From contig JAAXGT010000156.1 in assembly GCA_012271205.1 (NCBI GenBank), positions 1 through 50,449 of the forward strand: a stretch of 50,449 bases of DNA. Direction: 5' to 3'. Positions 25,264-34,109 of this stretch are shown piece after piece; the first letter of the stretch is position 1, and each line of letters opens with the position of its first letter. The notes beneath the pieces were generated by a model. It searched no databases and was not told the origin of the DNA. It was given only the letters and a program-made list of their open reading frames with translations. Both the position numbers and the translations under genes were made by a program. This DNA comes from Rhodothermales bacterium. GTDB taxonomy: Bacteria > Bacteroidota > Rhodothermia > Rhodothermales > Bin80.

Positions 25264-25928
25264 CTATATAAGCCCCAGGAAATTCTGATACTGCGTCAGG
25301 TTGCCGATCTGCCGCAACATGCGCACGTCCCGCTCCAGATAGGTTTGAATATAGCTTGTATACCAGAGGTAGAGGGCTCTGGTAGACGGATCGCGAGTTC
25401 GGGGTAGCCTCCGCGGAGAAAGTCCCTGCAAACATTACCAAATCCGCGCGGTGTCTGCGAAGTCGGCAAGTGCTTGTGTTCCCAGGCGGCTGGACGTTCT
25501 GGTTGTCCCTCAGTTTCCCGTCTCGATAATGACAACAAGCGCAGCATGGCAACACGGCCTGCCAACGACTCAGTTACCTTCTCGGCGAGGAGGAGATTAT
25601 GAGATCCACTCAGAAGGAACTGGCCCTTAAGGTTTCGATTCGCGTCGATCTTCTCCTTGATGTAGGGAAACAGATTGGGGGTGTACTGCACTTCGTCATA
25701 GATGACCGGTGCAGGGTACAGTTCCAAGAACCCACGAGGGTCTTCCTTAGCGGCCACGCGCACGTCCGGAAGCTCCAAAGAGACGTACCGTCACTGCTGG
25801 CCGAAGAGATGTCGCAGCAACGTGATTTTGCCGGACTGGCGAGGCCCGGTCAATACAACGGCAAGGAATTCTGAAGCCGCTTCGTTGAGTACCGATTCTA
25901 GTGAGCGTGTGATGCACAGCGAATTCAT
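25264..25928 (-). pseudogene. AAA ATPase / DUF4143 protein, broken
   Basis: The minus strand from ATG 25928 reads SVLNEAASEFLAVVLTGPRQ, then SGKITLLRHLFGQQ and a stop. The Walker A motif GPRQSGKIT has Ile in place of the usual Thr. The frame continues beyond the stop as YVSLELPDVRVAAKEDPRGF, PAPVIYDEVQYTPNLFPYI (Walker B region) and QFLLSGSHNLLLAEKVTESL. After two frameshifts it gives FLRGGYPELAIR and YIQTYLERDVRMLRQIGNL with QNFLGLI and a stop at 25264. This is an ATPase of the AAA_14/DUF4143 family, truncated at its C-terminus and with at least one internal stop. These often travel between genomes; function is unclear. Confidence 0.82.
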
Positions 25929-26264
25929 AAGTGGAGATTATGCATTTAGAATGAAAAATTTGAACTTGACAATTTTCAATTCTGCTCGTCCTGATACGAA
26001 GTATGCGCACAGCTACAGAACGCCACGTAAAATCTCGAGTGCTGGCAGCTGGCGATTTCGCAGAGAACCCACGACAGGTCGGAAGATGGAAGGCGGAGAC
26101 GCTTTACCCACGGAGGGACTCGGACCGTTCTCGCAGCGGGCAGCGTCGACCAGTAATCACCGATTGGTGCGGAGTCGAAACCAGTCGGGCGAGCCACCGA
26201 GCATGACTCGCCCTGCCATCATGCGTCAGCTATCGAGGTGCACGAACTCGCGGTCGCGAAACGG
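25929..26264. other. Gene-free stretch upstream of the tRNA-Asn
   Basis: No gene is seen. An AT-rich segment at 25938-25985 lies just upstream of the broken ATPase gene and could be its former promoter (minus-strand TTGTCA near 25970, then CTAAAT 17 bases on). Confidence 0.4.
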
Positions 26265-26336
26265 CTCCCCGGGTAGGACTCGAACCTACAACCCTGCGGT
26301 TAACAGCCGCATGCTCTACCATTGAGCTACCGAGGA
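26265..26336 (-). tRNA. tRNA-Asn (GTT)
   Basis: The minus strand folds as a 72-base cloverleaf. Acceptor arms are TCCTCGG and CCGGGGA with discriminator G, the D arm is GCTC-AATGGTA-GAGC, and the anticodon loop is CTGTTAA (anticodon GTT) on stem TGCGG/CCGCA. The T arm is GTAGG-TTCGAGT-CCTAC. CCA is not encoded. Confidence 0.96.
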
Positions 26337-26605
26337 TCGAAAAACCTGCTACGCGGCCCAATGCGTACAGGACAAACTCGGAAAACGACGCACCCGATCC
26401 AGGGTTCCGGAATTTCATCGCAAGACTGGGCAGGGTAGATCGTTTCAGCGGCAATGCTGTGACCCAGAAGGTCGAATCTATGTTGATCTCTATGTTGATC
26501 CAGGGAGAACATCAGCAGGATGTGAGTCCAGTGATTTTGACACGCCGCAATATCATAGGCAAGCTCAGGGAACCAATGAGGTGTCGGACACTTTTACCTT
26601 TTGAT

Positions 26606-26689
26606 GCCCTGGTGGCGGAACTGGTAGACGCGCAGCATTCAGGATGCTGTGCCTGTATGGGCGTGGAGGTTCGAGTCCTCTCCAGGGCA
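26606..26689 (+). tRNA. tRNA-Leu (CAG)
   Basis: The 84-base cloverleaf has acceptor GCCCTGG/CCAGGGC with discriminator A, anticodon stem CAGCA/TGCTG and loop TTCAGGA (anticodon CAG). A long variable arm (TGCCTGTATGGGCGT) follows, as in leucine tRNAs, with T arm GGAGG-TTCGAGT-CCTCT. CCA is not encoded. The 269 bases between the two tRNAs hold nothing I can identify. Confidence 0.95.
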
Positions 26690-26793
26690 CTTTGAATCCT
26701 TTCAGACCTGGGTGCTGCGGGGATTTGTTGTATTCTCAGTCGTGCAGGTCCGCACCCTTGCTGGCTGTCGCACCTTTGAGGAACACTTTCCAA

Positions 26794-26952
26794 ATGGCAC
26801 TTGGCATGGTTTTGGGCAAAGTAGCAGGCACCGGCTGGGTTATGCACAAGGACGAGCATCTGATCGGCCTGAAGCAGCGTCTCAAGCTTGATTATTCCCT
26901 CAAGCGAGGCATGCTTGCCGTGGGGGATAGGATTGAAGTAGCCCAGCTATGA
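26794..26952 (+). pseudogene. EutN/CcmL-like microcompartment vertex protein fragment 1
   Basis: The 52-residue reading frame runs MALGMVLGKVAGTGWVMHKD, then EHLIGLKQRLKL, and ends GMLAVGDRIEVAQL. The start matches the EutN/CcmL consensus (VLGKVVGT....K...L.G.KLL.V). The end resembles the later GAGVGDRV.V strand, with about 25 residues missing between, so it looks like an internally shortened copy of a ~90-residue shell vertex protein. Its stop overlaps the ATG of the next, similar frame (ATGA at 26949-26952), an operon-like arrangement. No shell hexamer or other microcompartment gene is in the window. The match is short, and an intact but unrelated micro-protein cannot be excluded. Confidence 0.45.
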
Positions 26953-27303
26953 TCCTGGGACGCGTTGCTGGCAGTGTTTGCGTCACGCGCAAGCTCGAAG
27001 TGTTTGAAGGGCATCGGGTGTTTATCGTTCAGCCGTTCAAGGGGTACAGGTCTTTATCGGTCGGGTCCCTTGATGCCGGGCCCGGGAATACCGTGATGTA
27101 TGCCACTCAAGCGAAGCTTTCATTCCGATTAGACCCAAACGCGGTTCCACCGATGCCGCTACTGCAGGCATCATCAAGCAGGTGGATACCGGCACTGTGT
27201 CGGAGCACCTAGCCCTGATGCCCAAGTTTTCCGGCAGAATATTGTCGCATCTGTCCACTGGAGCGAAAATTCGGATTCTTTGTCGCCAGCCCTCTTCATG
27301 CTG
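26949..27303 (+). pseudogene. EutN/CcmL-like microcompartment vertex protein fragment 2 (frameshifted)
   Basis: From ATG 26949 the frame reads MILGRVAGSVCVTRKLEVFE, then GHRVFIVQPFKGY and LDAGPGNTVMYATQAKLSF. This follows the EutN/CcmL pattern (ILGKV.GSV..TRK...LEG.R.L.VQP, later VGAGPG..VLYATG.EA). After about 27120 the conserved pattern moves to another frame ([14 protein letters not shown], like PVDAAIVGIID.V), so one frameshift is likely. The shifted frame runs on to a TGA at 27301-27303, overlapping the lepA start. It is the second of two adjacent related fragments. The family call is moderate. Confidence 0.5.
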
Positions 27304-29094
27304 AGCCGGATACGCAACTTCTGTATCGTTGCACACATTGATCACGGCAAGAGCACGCTGGCCGACCGGTTACTGGAGCTTACCGGAACTGTGGAGCAGC
27401 GGGACATGCAGGACCAAGTACTGGACTCCATGGATCTGGAGCGGGAGCGTGGCATCACGATAAAGAGTCATGCAATCCAAATGACCTGCAGGGCTGTCGA
27501 TGGCTTGGAATACACACTCAACCTGATTGATACACCGGGACATGTCGACTTCACGTACGAGGTATCCCGTGCACTCAAGGCCTGCGAAGGGGCCATTCTG
27601 GTTGTTGACGCCGCGCAGGGGATTGAGGCGCAAACCATCAGCAATCTTTTTCTGGCGCTCGAAAGTGACCTTGAAATCATTCCGGTCCTGAACAAGGTGG
27701 ACCTTCCGGGTGCGCGTCCAGATTTGGTGGCCATGTCCATAGAAAATCTGATAGGAGAGCCTGCCGAAGATGTGTTGCATGTCAGCGCCAAGACCGGTGA
27801 AGGCGTACCGGAATTGCTGGAAGCCATTATCCAACGCATTCCTGCGCCAACGGGCGATTCGAATCGCCCGCTCAAAGCCCTCATTTTTGATTCGGTCTTT
27901 AACCAATACCGTGGTGCTGTCGCTTACGTGCGCATATTCGACGGCATGCTCAAACGGCGCGAACCTATACGATTCATGGCTGCAGAGTGTGATTACCAAG
28001 CGGAAGAAATCGGTGTCTTGCAACTTGGGATGAAGCCGACCGATTATCTCAAGGCCGGCGATGTAGGCTATGTGATCGGCTCCATCAAGGACGTGCGAGA
28101 CACACGTGTAGGCGACACCATTACGCATGCGCGTGCGCCTGCGGAAGCCCCCATCGCCGGATTCCGTGAAGTCAAGCCGATGGTCTTCTCAGGAGTGTAT
28201 CCGACCGATGCCGACGATTTTGAAGATCTGCGTGCTTCGCTGGAACGCCTGCAACTCAATGATTCGGCGATTGGATACGAGCCGGAAACGTCGGCTGCGC
28301 TGGGATTCGGGTTTCGCGTCGGTTTTCTGGGGCTTCTTCACATGGAAATCGTCCAAGAGCGGCTGGATCGAGAGTTCGATCTGGATATTATTACGACGCT
28401 CCCGAACGTTAAGTATGAATTGGTCCTGACCGGCGGCGGCATTGAGGTAATCGAGAATCCCAACAAGGTGCCGTCAGCCAACCGTCTGGATCACATTCGC
28501 GAACCATACGTCAAGGCCGAAATCATCACGCCCTCCGATTACATCGGCAATATTATGAAGCTATGCCAGGACCGGAGAGGTGAATACGTGAACCAGACGT
28601 ATTTGGGCGTGGAACGGGTCAATCTGGAATACCGGTTGCCTCTGGCTGAAATCGTGTTTGACTTCTATGACAAGCTCAAGAGCCTAAGTCGGGGATACGC
28701 GTCCTTTGATTACCACTTCGCCGGTTATCAGCGCAGCGATCTGGTCAAACTGGATGTGCTCATCAATGGCGATCCGGTGGACGCACTCAGTGCCATTGTG
28801 CATCGCAGCAAGGCCTACGACATGGGGCGCAAGCTGACTTCAAAGCTTAAGGAATTGATTCCGCGCCAGATGTTTGAGGTCGCGATTCAGGCGGCCATCG
28901 GAAGCCGTGTTATCGCACGCACAACGGTCAAGGCTGCACGAAAAGATGTTACCGCAAAATGCTATGGTGGCGACATTACCCGCAAGCGTAAATTGCTGGA
29001 AAAGCAGAAGGAAGGGAAAAAGCGTATGAAGCATGTAGGCAGTGTAGAAGTACCTCAGGAGGCATTCCTGGCCGTACTGTCAATGGAGAATTGA
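27298..29094 (+). CDS. lepA: Translation elongation factor 4 (LepA)
   Basis: The 598-residue ribosome-associated GTPase back-translocates or remodels stalled ribosomes. G1 is [15 protein letters not shown] (residues 9-23), G2 lies in [13 protein letters not shown]3 is [13 protein letters not shown]4 is [11 protein letters not shown] and G5 is [10 protein letters not shown]. The EF-G-like domains follow, and the LepA-specific C-terminal domain ends [20 protein letters not shown] and [11 protein letters not shown]. The ATG at 27298 was preferred to a TTG at 27280, because [17 protein letters not shown] is the normal N-terminus. It is followed after one base by an exported protein gene and then lepB, probably one transcript. 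Confidence 0.98.
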   Translation: MLSRIRNFCIVAHIDHGKSTLADRLLELTGTVEQRDMQDQVLDSMDLERERGITIKSHAIQMTCRAVDGLEYTLNLIDTPGHVDFTYEVSRALKACEGAILVVDAAQGIEAQTISNLFLALESDLEIIPVLNKVDLPGARPDLVAMSIENLIGEPAEDVLHVSAKTGEGVPELLEAIIQRIPAPTGDSNRPLKALIFDSVFNQYRGAVAYVRIFDGMLKRREPIRFMAAECDYQAEEIGVLQLGMKPTDYLKAGDVGYVIGSIKDVRDTRVGDTITHARAPAEAPIAGFREVKPMVFSGVYPTDADDFEDLRASLERLQLNDSAIGYEPETSAALGFGFRVGFLGLLHMEIVQERLDREFDLDIITTLPNVKYELVLTGGGIEVIENPNKVPSANRLDHIREPYVKAEIITPSDYIGNIMKLCQDRRGEYVNQTYLGVERVNLEYRLPLAEIVFDFYDKLKSLSRGYASFDYHFAGYQRSDLVKLDVLINGDPVDALSAIVHRSKAYDMGRKLTSKLKELIPRQMFEVAIQAAIGSRVIARTTVKAARKDVTAKCYGGDITRKRKLLEKQKEGKKRMKHVGSVEVPQEAFLAVLSMEN

Positions 29095-29095
29095 T

Positions 29096-29914
29096 ATGCG
29101 GCAACGTTGGATCTTGACGGTCGCTCTGCTTCTTGTATTTTGTGGTCAGGAAGTTGTCGCGCAGCGAGCACGAATCACGAAGGATGACGTTGGCCGGCTG
29201 TATGCGGAGGCCCGTTTTCACAGGGAGTTTTCGGCGTTTGTCAGCCGCCACGGGGCTGCTGTATCTCCACGTGCTGCGGAATGGCTAATGGTGGCGTCCG
29301 ACTCCCTCACGGATTGGATCCGATCCAGAAATCCTGATTTATTTGTGGAGAAACCCAAAGTGCCGTGGGACGGTCAAGTGGGAAGCTGGACATTGGCCGC
29401 TCCTGATGAGCGCTTGGTTTGGGGAGGTCAGTTTTCGGACGTTAAATGGGCCTATCTGGGAAACAATTACTTCACGGCACTGGATACGGTGGAGACGGCC
29501 GAGATCCGCGCACGGATGGAGCGGCATTTCGGGATTCCCACCCGGACGGTCGCAGAGCAGAGTTTGCATAGCTCGGGGCAGATGGAGGAGTATGTGCAGT
29601 TTGAATACTGGTTCACGGTCAACGACTCGTTGCCCCTCAAAGTGACTGATGTGGACGGTCCTTTCGACCGGGGCGTAATTGTAGCGGGAGATCACCGCTA
29701 CCGGCGCTTGTTGTACAGAATGCGGCAGTCACTTTTGGCTGCTGTGATGCGTGAAGTCGAGCCGGCCGCATACATGGATTACTACTTCAATGTTACCACG
29801 GGCGTTTGGTATCGCACCGGCTATGACGGTTCCGAATACATTATGAGTCCTATTCGGCCGCCGAATCTTGCGCGTGGTCGGCCGGAGCAACCCGTGTTGG
29901 AAGAGGCTAGGTAG
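29096..29914 (+). CDS. Exported protein of unknown function between lepA and lepB
   Basis: The 272-residue protein has a signal peptide (MRQRWILTVALLLVFCGQEVVAQ). I do not recognise the family. The mature part is mixed alpha/beta and rich in aromatic residues (WGGQFSDVKWAYLGNNYFTA, MEEYVQFEYWFTVNDSLPLK, MDYYFNVTTGVWYRTGYDG), with no cysteines after the signal and no membrane span. ATG 29096 is one base past the lepA stop, so the two are almost certainly co-transcribed. lepB follows after 30 bases. Position next to the signal peptidase suggests a constitutive envelope protein, but that is guesswork. Confidence 0.8.
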   Translation: MRQRWILTVALLLVFCGQEVVAQRARITKDDVGRLYAEARFHREFSAFVSRHGAAVSPRAAEWLMVASDSLTDWIRSRNPDLFVEKPKVPWDGQVGSWTLAAPDERLVWGGQFSDVKWAYLGNNYFTALDTVETAEIRARMERHFGIPTRTVAEQSLHSSGQMEEYVQFEYWFTVNDSLPLKVTDVDGPFDRGVIVAGDHRYRRLLYRMRQSLLAAVMREVEPAAYMDYYFNVTTGVWYRTGYDGSEYIMSPIRPPNLARGRPEQPVLEEAR

Positions 29915-29944
29915 TCACTGTATCTGAATCTCTAATTTGTCGGT

Positions 29945-31093
29945 ATGACTGAATCACGAAACAAACAGGAGCGTCAGCGGCAACGCGCCGCGCGCGCCGC
30001 CAAGCGCGCCCGGCAGCGCGGCGAAAAACCGAATAAGAAGCCTAAAGGGCCAATCAGGGAATGGTTGGACGCGCTGGTCTTTGCACTGGTGTTTATGATC
30101 ATTCTGCGGACCTTGTTCTTTGACCTCTTCCGTATTCCGACGCCATCAATGGAGAAGAGCTTGCTCGTGGGCGACTGGATTGTGGTGTCGAAGCTGCATT
30201 ATGGTATGCGTTCCCCCATTACGCTGGGCATACCGTTTACTCAGATCTACGTGCGAAATTTTGAACTTCCGTGGATGCGCTTTCCTGGATTTACCAGTCC
30301 CAAGAGGTTTGATACGGTAGTATTCAATTGGCCTGCCGCCGGCGATATGCCCATCGACCGCAAGACCCACTTTATCAAGCGTATCATTGGCCTGCCGACG
30401 GACACGCTGCAGGTAATTGATAAACTCGTGCACGTGAACGGAGACACCCTGCGTTTTAGGGATACGGATGCGCCCTTTAAGGATTCGATGCAGCGCTACT
30501 GGTATGTCTACAAGAACGATCCACGGATCCGGCTTCCGCGCGCCCGCTTACAGGGGCTGGGTGTTAGTGAAGTCGCGCCGACATCCAATCCGAACATTGA
30601 GCGCATTCTGGCTCCGGACGGCGCCGCTGAGCAAATAGCGGAATGGGAATATGTCGCGGATGTCCGGCCGGCCATTGCGCGAGGTGGGAGTGAGCAACAA
30701 TTCGATTTATATCCTAACGGGCGGGGGTACACAACCGACAATTATGGTCCTATAGTTATTCCCGGCGAAGGGATGACAGTAACGTTGACCCCTGACAGCT
30801 GGCCAGTGTATGAGCCGGTCATTCGAAAGTATGAGGGCCACGCGACTGCGGTATCTGGAAGCGGGTTCATTATTGACGGGGAGGCAGCGGACACATACAC
30901 GTTTTCCCAGGACTATTATTTCGTTATGGGAGACAATCGTGACAATTCAGACGACAGCCGATTCTGGGGTTTTGTCCCCATGGACCACGTGGTGGGTCCC
31001 GCCGTTTTGATTTACTTCTCGTGGAACGCAGAGGGCCGCCCGAAATTCTTGGGGCAAATCCGATTCAAGCGGCTCTTCAATGCCATCCGGTAG
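29945..31093 (+). CDS. lepB: Signal peptidase I
   Basis: The 382-residue serine protease removes signal peptides in the inner membrane. A basic, Arg/Lys-rich cytoplasmic head (RQRAARAAKRARQRGEK) precedes one membrane anchor (WLDALVFALVFMIILRTLFF). The catalytic serine is in FRIPTPSMEKSLLVGDWIVV (about residue 64), the catalytic lysine is in KTHFIKRIIGLPTDTL, and the S26 signature is YYFVMGDNRDNSDDSRFWGF. The protein is long, with an insertion of about 130 residues between the lysine box and the GDNRDNS box, which is usual in Bacteroidota. It is third in the lepA operon. Confidence 0.97.
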   Translation: MTESRNKQERQRQRAARAAKRARQRGEKPNKKPKGPIREWLDALVFALVFMIILRTLFFDLFRIPTPSMEKSLLVGDWIVVSKLHYGMRSPITLGIPFTQIYVRNFELPWMRFPGFTSPKRFDTVVFNWPAAGDMPIDRKTHFIKRIIGLPTDTLQVIDKLVHVNGDTLRFRDTDAPFKDSMQRYWYVYKNDPRIRLPRARLQGLGVSEVAPTSNPNIERILAPDGAAEQIAEWEYVADVRPAIARGGSEQQFDLYPNGRGYTTDNYGPIVIPGEGMTVTLTPDSWPVYEPVIRKYEGHATAVSGSGFIIDGEAADTYTFSQDYYFVMGDNRDNSDDSRFWGFVPMDHVVGPAVLIYFSWNAEGRPKFLGQIRFKRLFNAIR

Positions 31094-31598
31094 CCCAGCC
31101 GCAGAGCAATCTTCGGTGTGCCGTTACTTGGCCAAGGGACACTGCAGGAGCATGAGGACACTGCTCCACTATGGCACAACGTAAACCATGCTGTATCGCT
31201 GTCACTGCGAAAGATCTACGCGCGTGGTCTCAGACTTCTGCTGAAAGGATGTGATTGATGGGAGGAGTCAAGTCCCCATTGGGCTGTAAATCAGGATTTG
31301 ATTGGTGTGGCAGACAGCAGGAACCCGCCATGCTTCGGAGGGAGCCCGGAGCAACGCAGCATAAGCTCGCTCAGCGAAAGTCCTGAATCAAGAGGTCGCA
31401 AGGATCACGGTATACTTTGCGCAACGCGGATGAAGCTGTTTCAGCTGAAAATGGCCTTGAACCGCCGCACAGGTGCACTCAAAAACAGTGTCAAGTTGCC
31501 GTAGTCCAAGGTGGAATGCTCCAAGCTTGCACGAATCTCCGTTTGCCAATCGTCTAATATCTCATGGCTGCAATACCCGATAGACAGATAGGTGCTGC
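31094..31598. other. Gene-free stretch between lepB and the GNAT gene
   Basis: Two convergent genes end on either side. I see no convincing gene or strong terminator. A direct repeat GGACACTGC lies at about 31137 and 31158, and otherwise the stretch is featureless. Confidence 0.5.
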
Positions 31599-32753
31599 CT
31601 AGTCAGACTCTCCCGTGACGAGCGGCACTTCGAGAAGCGCATATTCCTTGTCGACCGCGGTTCCAATCGAGGCGAGAAGGTTTTTGAGGACGTGGTTTGA
31701 ATCCAGGATCCAACTGGTTTCGCAGGCTTGATACCCGTAGAGCGGGCCTTTTTCAATGGTCTCCAGCACAGGCAGGACGGCAAAAGCGCGCCCGCGATAC
31801 TGCTTTCTTACGCCCATCAGTGGCATGCGGATTTCGTGAACACCGGCAAACTTGGTAAGAAGGAGCAGCTTAAGCAACCCAAACGGAAAAAGACGTCCGG
31901 TGGGGAGGCGCTGCAGCGCGGGATTGATATCCGGAAGCGAAATCGTAAACCCGACCGGCTCGCCATCCTTGAGCACAAAGAAGCAAATACGCGGGTCTAG
32001 GATCTGCTTCATGCTCTTGGCCAGATGTGAAAACTCACGGTCCGTTACGGGCACAAAGCCCCAGTTGTCACTCCAGGCTTCGTTGTATATTTCTCGAACG
32101 ATGCGAGCTTCTTCCTCAAAGCGGGACATGTCGAGCGTGCGCAAGGACAGACCGGGGTTGCGTCGATACACGATGGCTGCACCACGACGAAGACGCTCAA
32201 AGCTCACATGCTTTCGGTGGATATAATAGGCCCACAGCGTCATCACGCGATGGAAACCCCACTTCAGCAGGAAGTCCTCATAGTAGGGTGGATTATACGC
32301 CATCAAAATCGACGGAATGCGATCGAAGCCATTCACAAGCAAACCCGAAGAATCGTTTAGCGATGGGTTAACGGGGCCCCGCAAGACTCGCAAACCCTGC
32401 CGGAGAATCCAAGAGCGAACCGCATCCAGCAACGCCGCCGCCGTTTCATAGCGTTCTTCGCATTCGAAAAAGCCAAAGAAGCCGGCATCATCCTGATGAG
32501 TCTTCAGGTGCATACCGTTGTATATGCCGGCGATGCGCCCAACAACTCTGTCCGCCGAATCTGTGGCAAGGAAGAGTTGCATCCGGCCGTGCTCGAAGAA
32601 CGGATTCCTGCGCGGGTTTAGGGTTCCTTTCACGTCCGAGCGCAGGGGCGGCACCCAGTAGGGATTGCGCTTGTACTGTGAGTACGGGAAATTGATAAAG
32701 CGGCGCAAATCCCGCCTGGAGCGCACAGGTCGTACCGTACCGGCGGAGTCCAT
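31599..32753 (-). CDS. GNAT-type acyltransferase, candidate bacterial ceramide synthase
   Basis: The 384-residue cytoplasmic protein has two GNAT-like halves. The first half has RRFINFPYSQYKRNPYWVPP, GRMQLFLATDSADRVVGRIA and FGFFECEERYETAAALLDAV. The second half has ICFFVLKDGEPVGFTISLPD and MGVRKQYRGRAFAVLPVLET, with the acyl-CoA loop around RKQYRGR. Homologues are usually annotated as hypothetical or N-acetyltransferase. It starts 4 bases after the serine palmitoyltransferase gene, so the two are probably co-translated. As I recall, the bacterial ceramide synthase described in Alphaproteobacteria is also a GNAT-type acyltransferase encoded near serine palmitoyltransferase. N-acylation of a sphingoid base is therefore a reasonable but unproven role. 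Confidence 0.75.
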   Translation of the reverse strand: MDSAGTVRPVRSRRDLRRFINFPYSQYKRNPYWVPPLRSDVKGTLNPRRNPFFEHGRMQLFLATDSADRVVGRIAGIYNGMHLKTHQDDAGFFGFFECEERYETAAALLDAVRSWILRQGLRVLRGPVNPSLNDSSGLLVNGFDRIPSILMAYNPPYYEDFLLKWGFHRVMTLWAYYIHRKHVSFERLRRGAAIVYRRNPGLSLRTLDMSRFEEEARIVREIYNEAWSDNWGFVPVTDREFSHLAKSMKQILDPRICFFVLKDGEPVGFTISLPDINPALQRLPTGRLFPFGLLKLLLLTKFAGVHEIRMPLMGVRKQYRGRAFAVLPVLETIEKGPLYGYQACETSWILDSNHVLKNLLASIGTAVDKEYALLEVPLVTGESD

Positions 32754-32757
32754 GATG

Positions 32758-34035
32758 CTAGATCATGCCGTTGCCGACTACTCCGTGCCTGCGTCCTACG
32801 CGTCGAAAGGCTTCCAGGATAAAGTCCAGATCCTCGTCGGTGTGTGTGGCCATATAAGACGTGCGCATGATGGCGAGTCCCTTGGGCACAGCGCCGCGCC
32901 ACGGCACCACGGGGTTTACAAAAACGCCCTCATCCAAAAGGTCTGTCCAGAACTGAAAAGCAGACATCATTTCGTTGCCGACGACCACCGGGATGATAGG
33001 GGCTTCGCTGGTCCACACGTTGAAGCCAGCATCACGGAAACCATCGCGCATATAGCTTGAAATTTCCCAAAGCCGCTCAAGGCGCCAAGTCTCTTCGTTC
33101 AGGATGTCCAGGCATTTCAGCACAGTCGCCACATTTCCAGGGGGCATGGAGGCGCTGAATATGTGTGCAGGCGACATGTGTCGTATGTATTCGATTACAT
33201 CGTAATCGCCGACTGCGAATCCTCCCAATGAGGAAAAGCTCTTCGAAAATGTGCCTGTGGTCAGTTGTACGGCATCCTCAAGGCCGAAGTAAGCGGCCGA
33301 TCCGCGCCCACCAGGTCCAATTACGCCTACAGCGTGGGCATCATCCAGCATGAGCACGGCATCGAACTCTGCGGCGAGATTCGTAAGCTCCGGGACCGGT
33401 GCGATGCGCCCGCTCATGGAAAAAACGCCGTCCGTAACTATAAGACGGTCGGACTCGGGGCGCTCTGCCTCAGCCTTCTCCAGCAGGCGGCGCAAATGGA
33501 CCAAATCAAAGTGGCGATATCGCCAAGTGTCCGCCGGGCTTACCTGCGTGCCTGCTACAATACACGCATGGTTGTCCTTGTCCGAAAAAATGATGTCATT
33601 CTTGGACGTGACACCTTGGATCACGCCCATGTTGGTCATATACCCCGTTGAAAACAGAATACAGGCCTCCTTGTCCATGAACTCGGCCAAGCGTGCTTCC
33701 AGCTCGAGATGTATATCCAGCGTGCCGTTGAGAAAGCGGCTGCCAGTGCATCCGGTACCATATTGGCTAATCGCCTGCTTGGCCGCCTCCCTTACCCGCT
33801 CGTCACTTGTAAGACCCAGATAATTGTTGGACCCCGCCATGATCACTTCACGCCCGCTAATGATCGCGCGTGTACCCTTGTTGCGCTGAATGGCACGGAA
33901 ATACGGATAAAGATCTGCTGAGCGCGCTTGCGCCAAGAGTGCACCGGGGGCCATAAAGGCACGCGCTTTGGCGAAAAGCGACGGCTCGCTGGTGATCATG
34001 CTGGCATCCGCATGCAATGTATCGGGGCGTTGCAT
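32758..34035 (-). CDS. spt: Serine palmitoyltransferase-like alpha-oxoamine synthase
   Basis: The 425-residue PLP enzyme of the alpha-oxoamine synthase family condenses an amino acid with an acyl-CoA. Key blocks are MAGSNNYLGLTSDERVREA, YGTGCTGSRFLNGTLDIHLE, FSDKDNHACIVAG (His stacks on PLP), LMLDDAHAVGVIGPGGRG (Asp and His contact PLP) and TGTFSKSFSSLGGF (the PLP lysine). The N-terminal LYPYFRAIQRNKGTRAIISG and the FSKSFSSLGG form match Bacteroidota serine palmitoyltransferase better than KBL, BioF or HemA. It makes 3-ketosphinganine, the first step of sphingolipid synthesis, in the cytoplasm. A GNAT acyltransferase follows, and a glycosyltransferase precedes it by 74 bases. Confidence 0.85.
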   Translation of the reverse strand: MQRPDTLHADASMITSEPSLFAKARAFMAPGALLAQARSADLYPYFRAIQRNKGTRAIISGREVIMAGSNNYLGLTSDERVREAAKQAISQYGTGCTGSRFLNGTLDIHLELEARLAEFMDKEACILFSTGYMTNMGVIQGVTSKNDIIFSDKDNHACIVAGTQVSPADTWRYRHFDLVHLRRLLEKAEAERPESDRLIVTDGVFSMSGRIAPVPELTNLAAEFDAVLMLDDAHAVGVIGPGGRGSAAYFGLEDAVQLTTGTFSKSFSSLGGFAVGDYDVIEYIRHMSPAHIFSASMPPGNVATVLKCLDILNEETWRLERLWEISSYMRDGFRDAGFNVWTSEAPIIPVVVGNEMMSAFQFWTDLLDEGVFVNPVVPWRGAVPKGLAIMRTSYMATHTDEDLDFILEAFRRVGRRHGVVGNGMI

Positions 34036-34109
34036 GGTGAAATTTGCGCCGTGAACTGGTGGAAGCCTTTCAATATATTGGTTGTAGGTTAATCACGGGA
34101 ATCGTCCAA

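Noticed and set aside
26459-26695. Open frame covering the tRNA-Leu gene
   Set aside because: The region folds into a clear leucine tRNA, and the frame has no family match.
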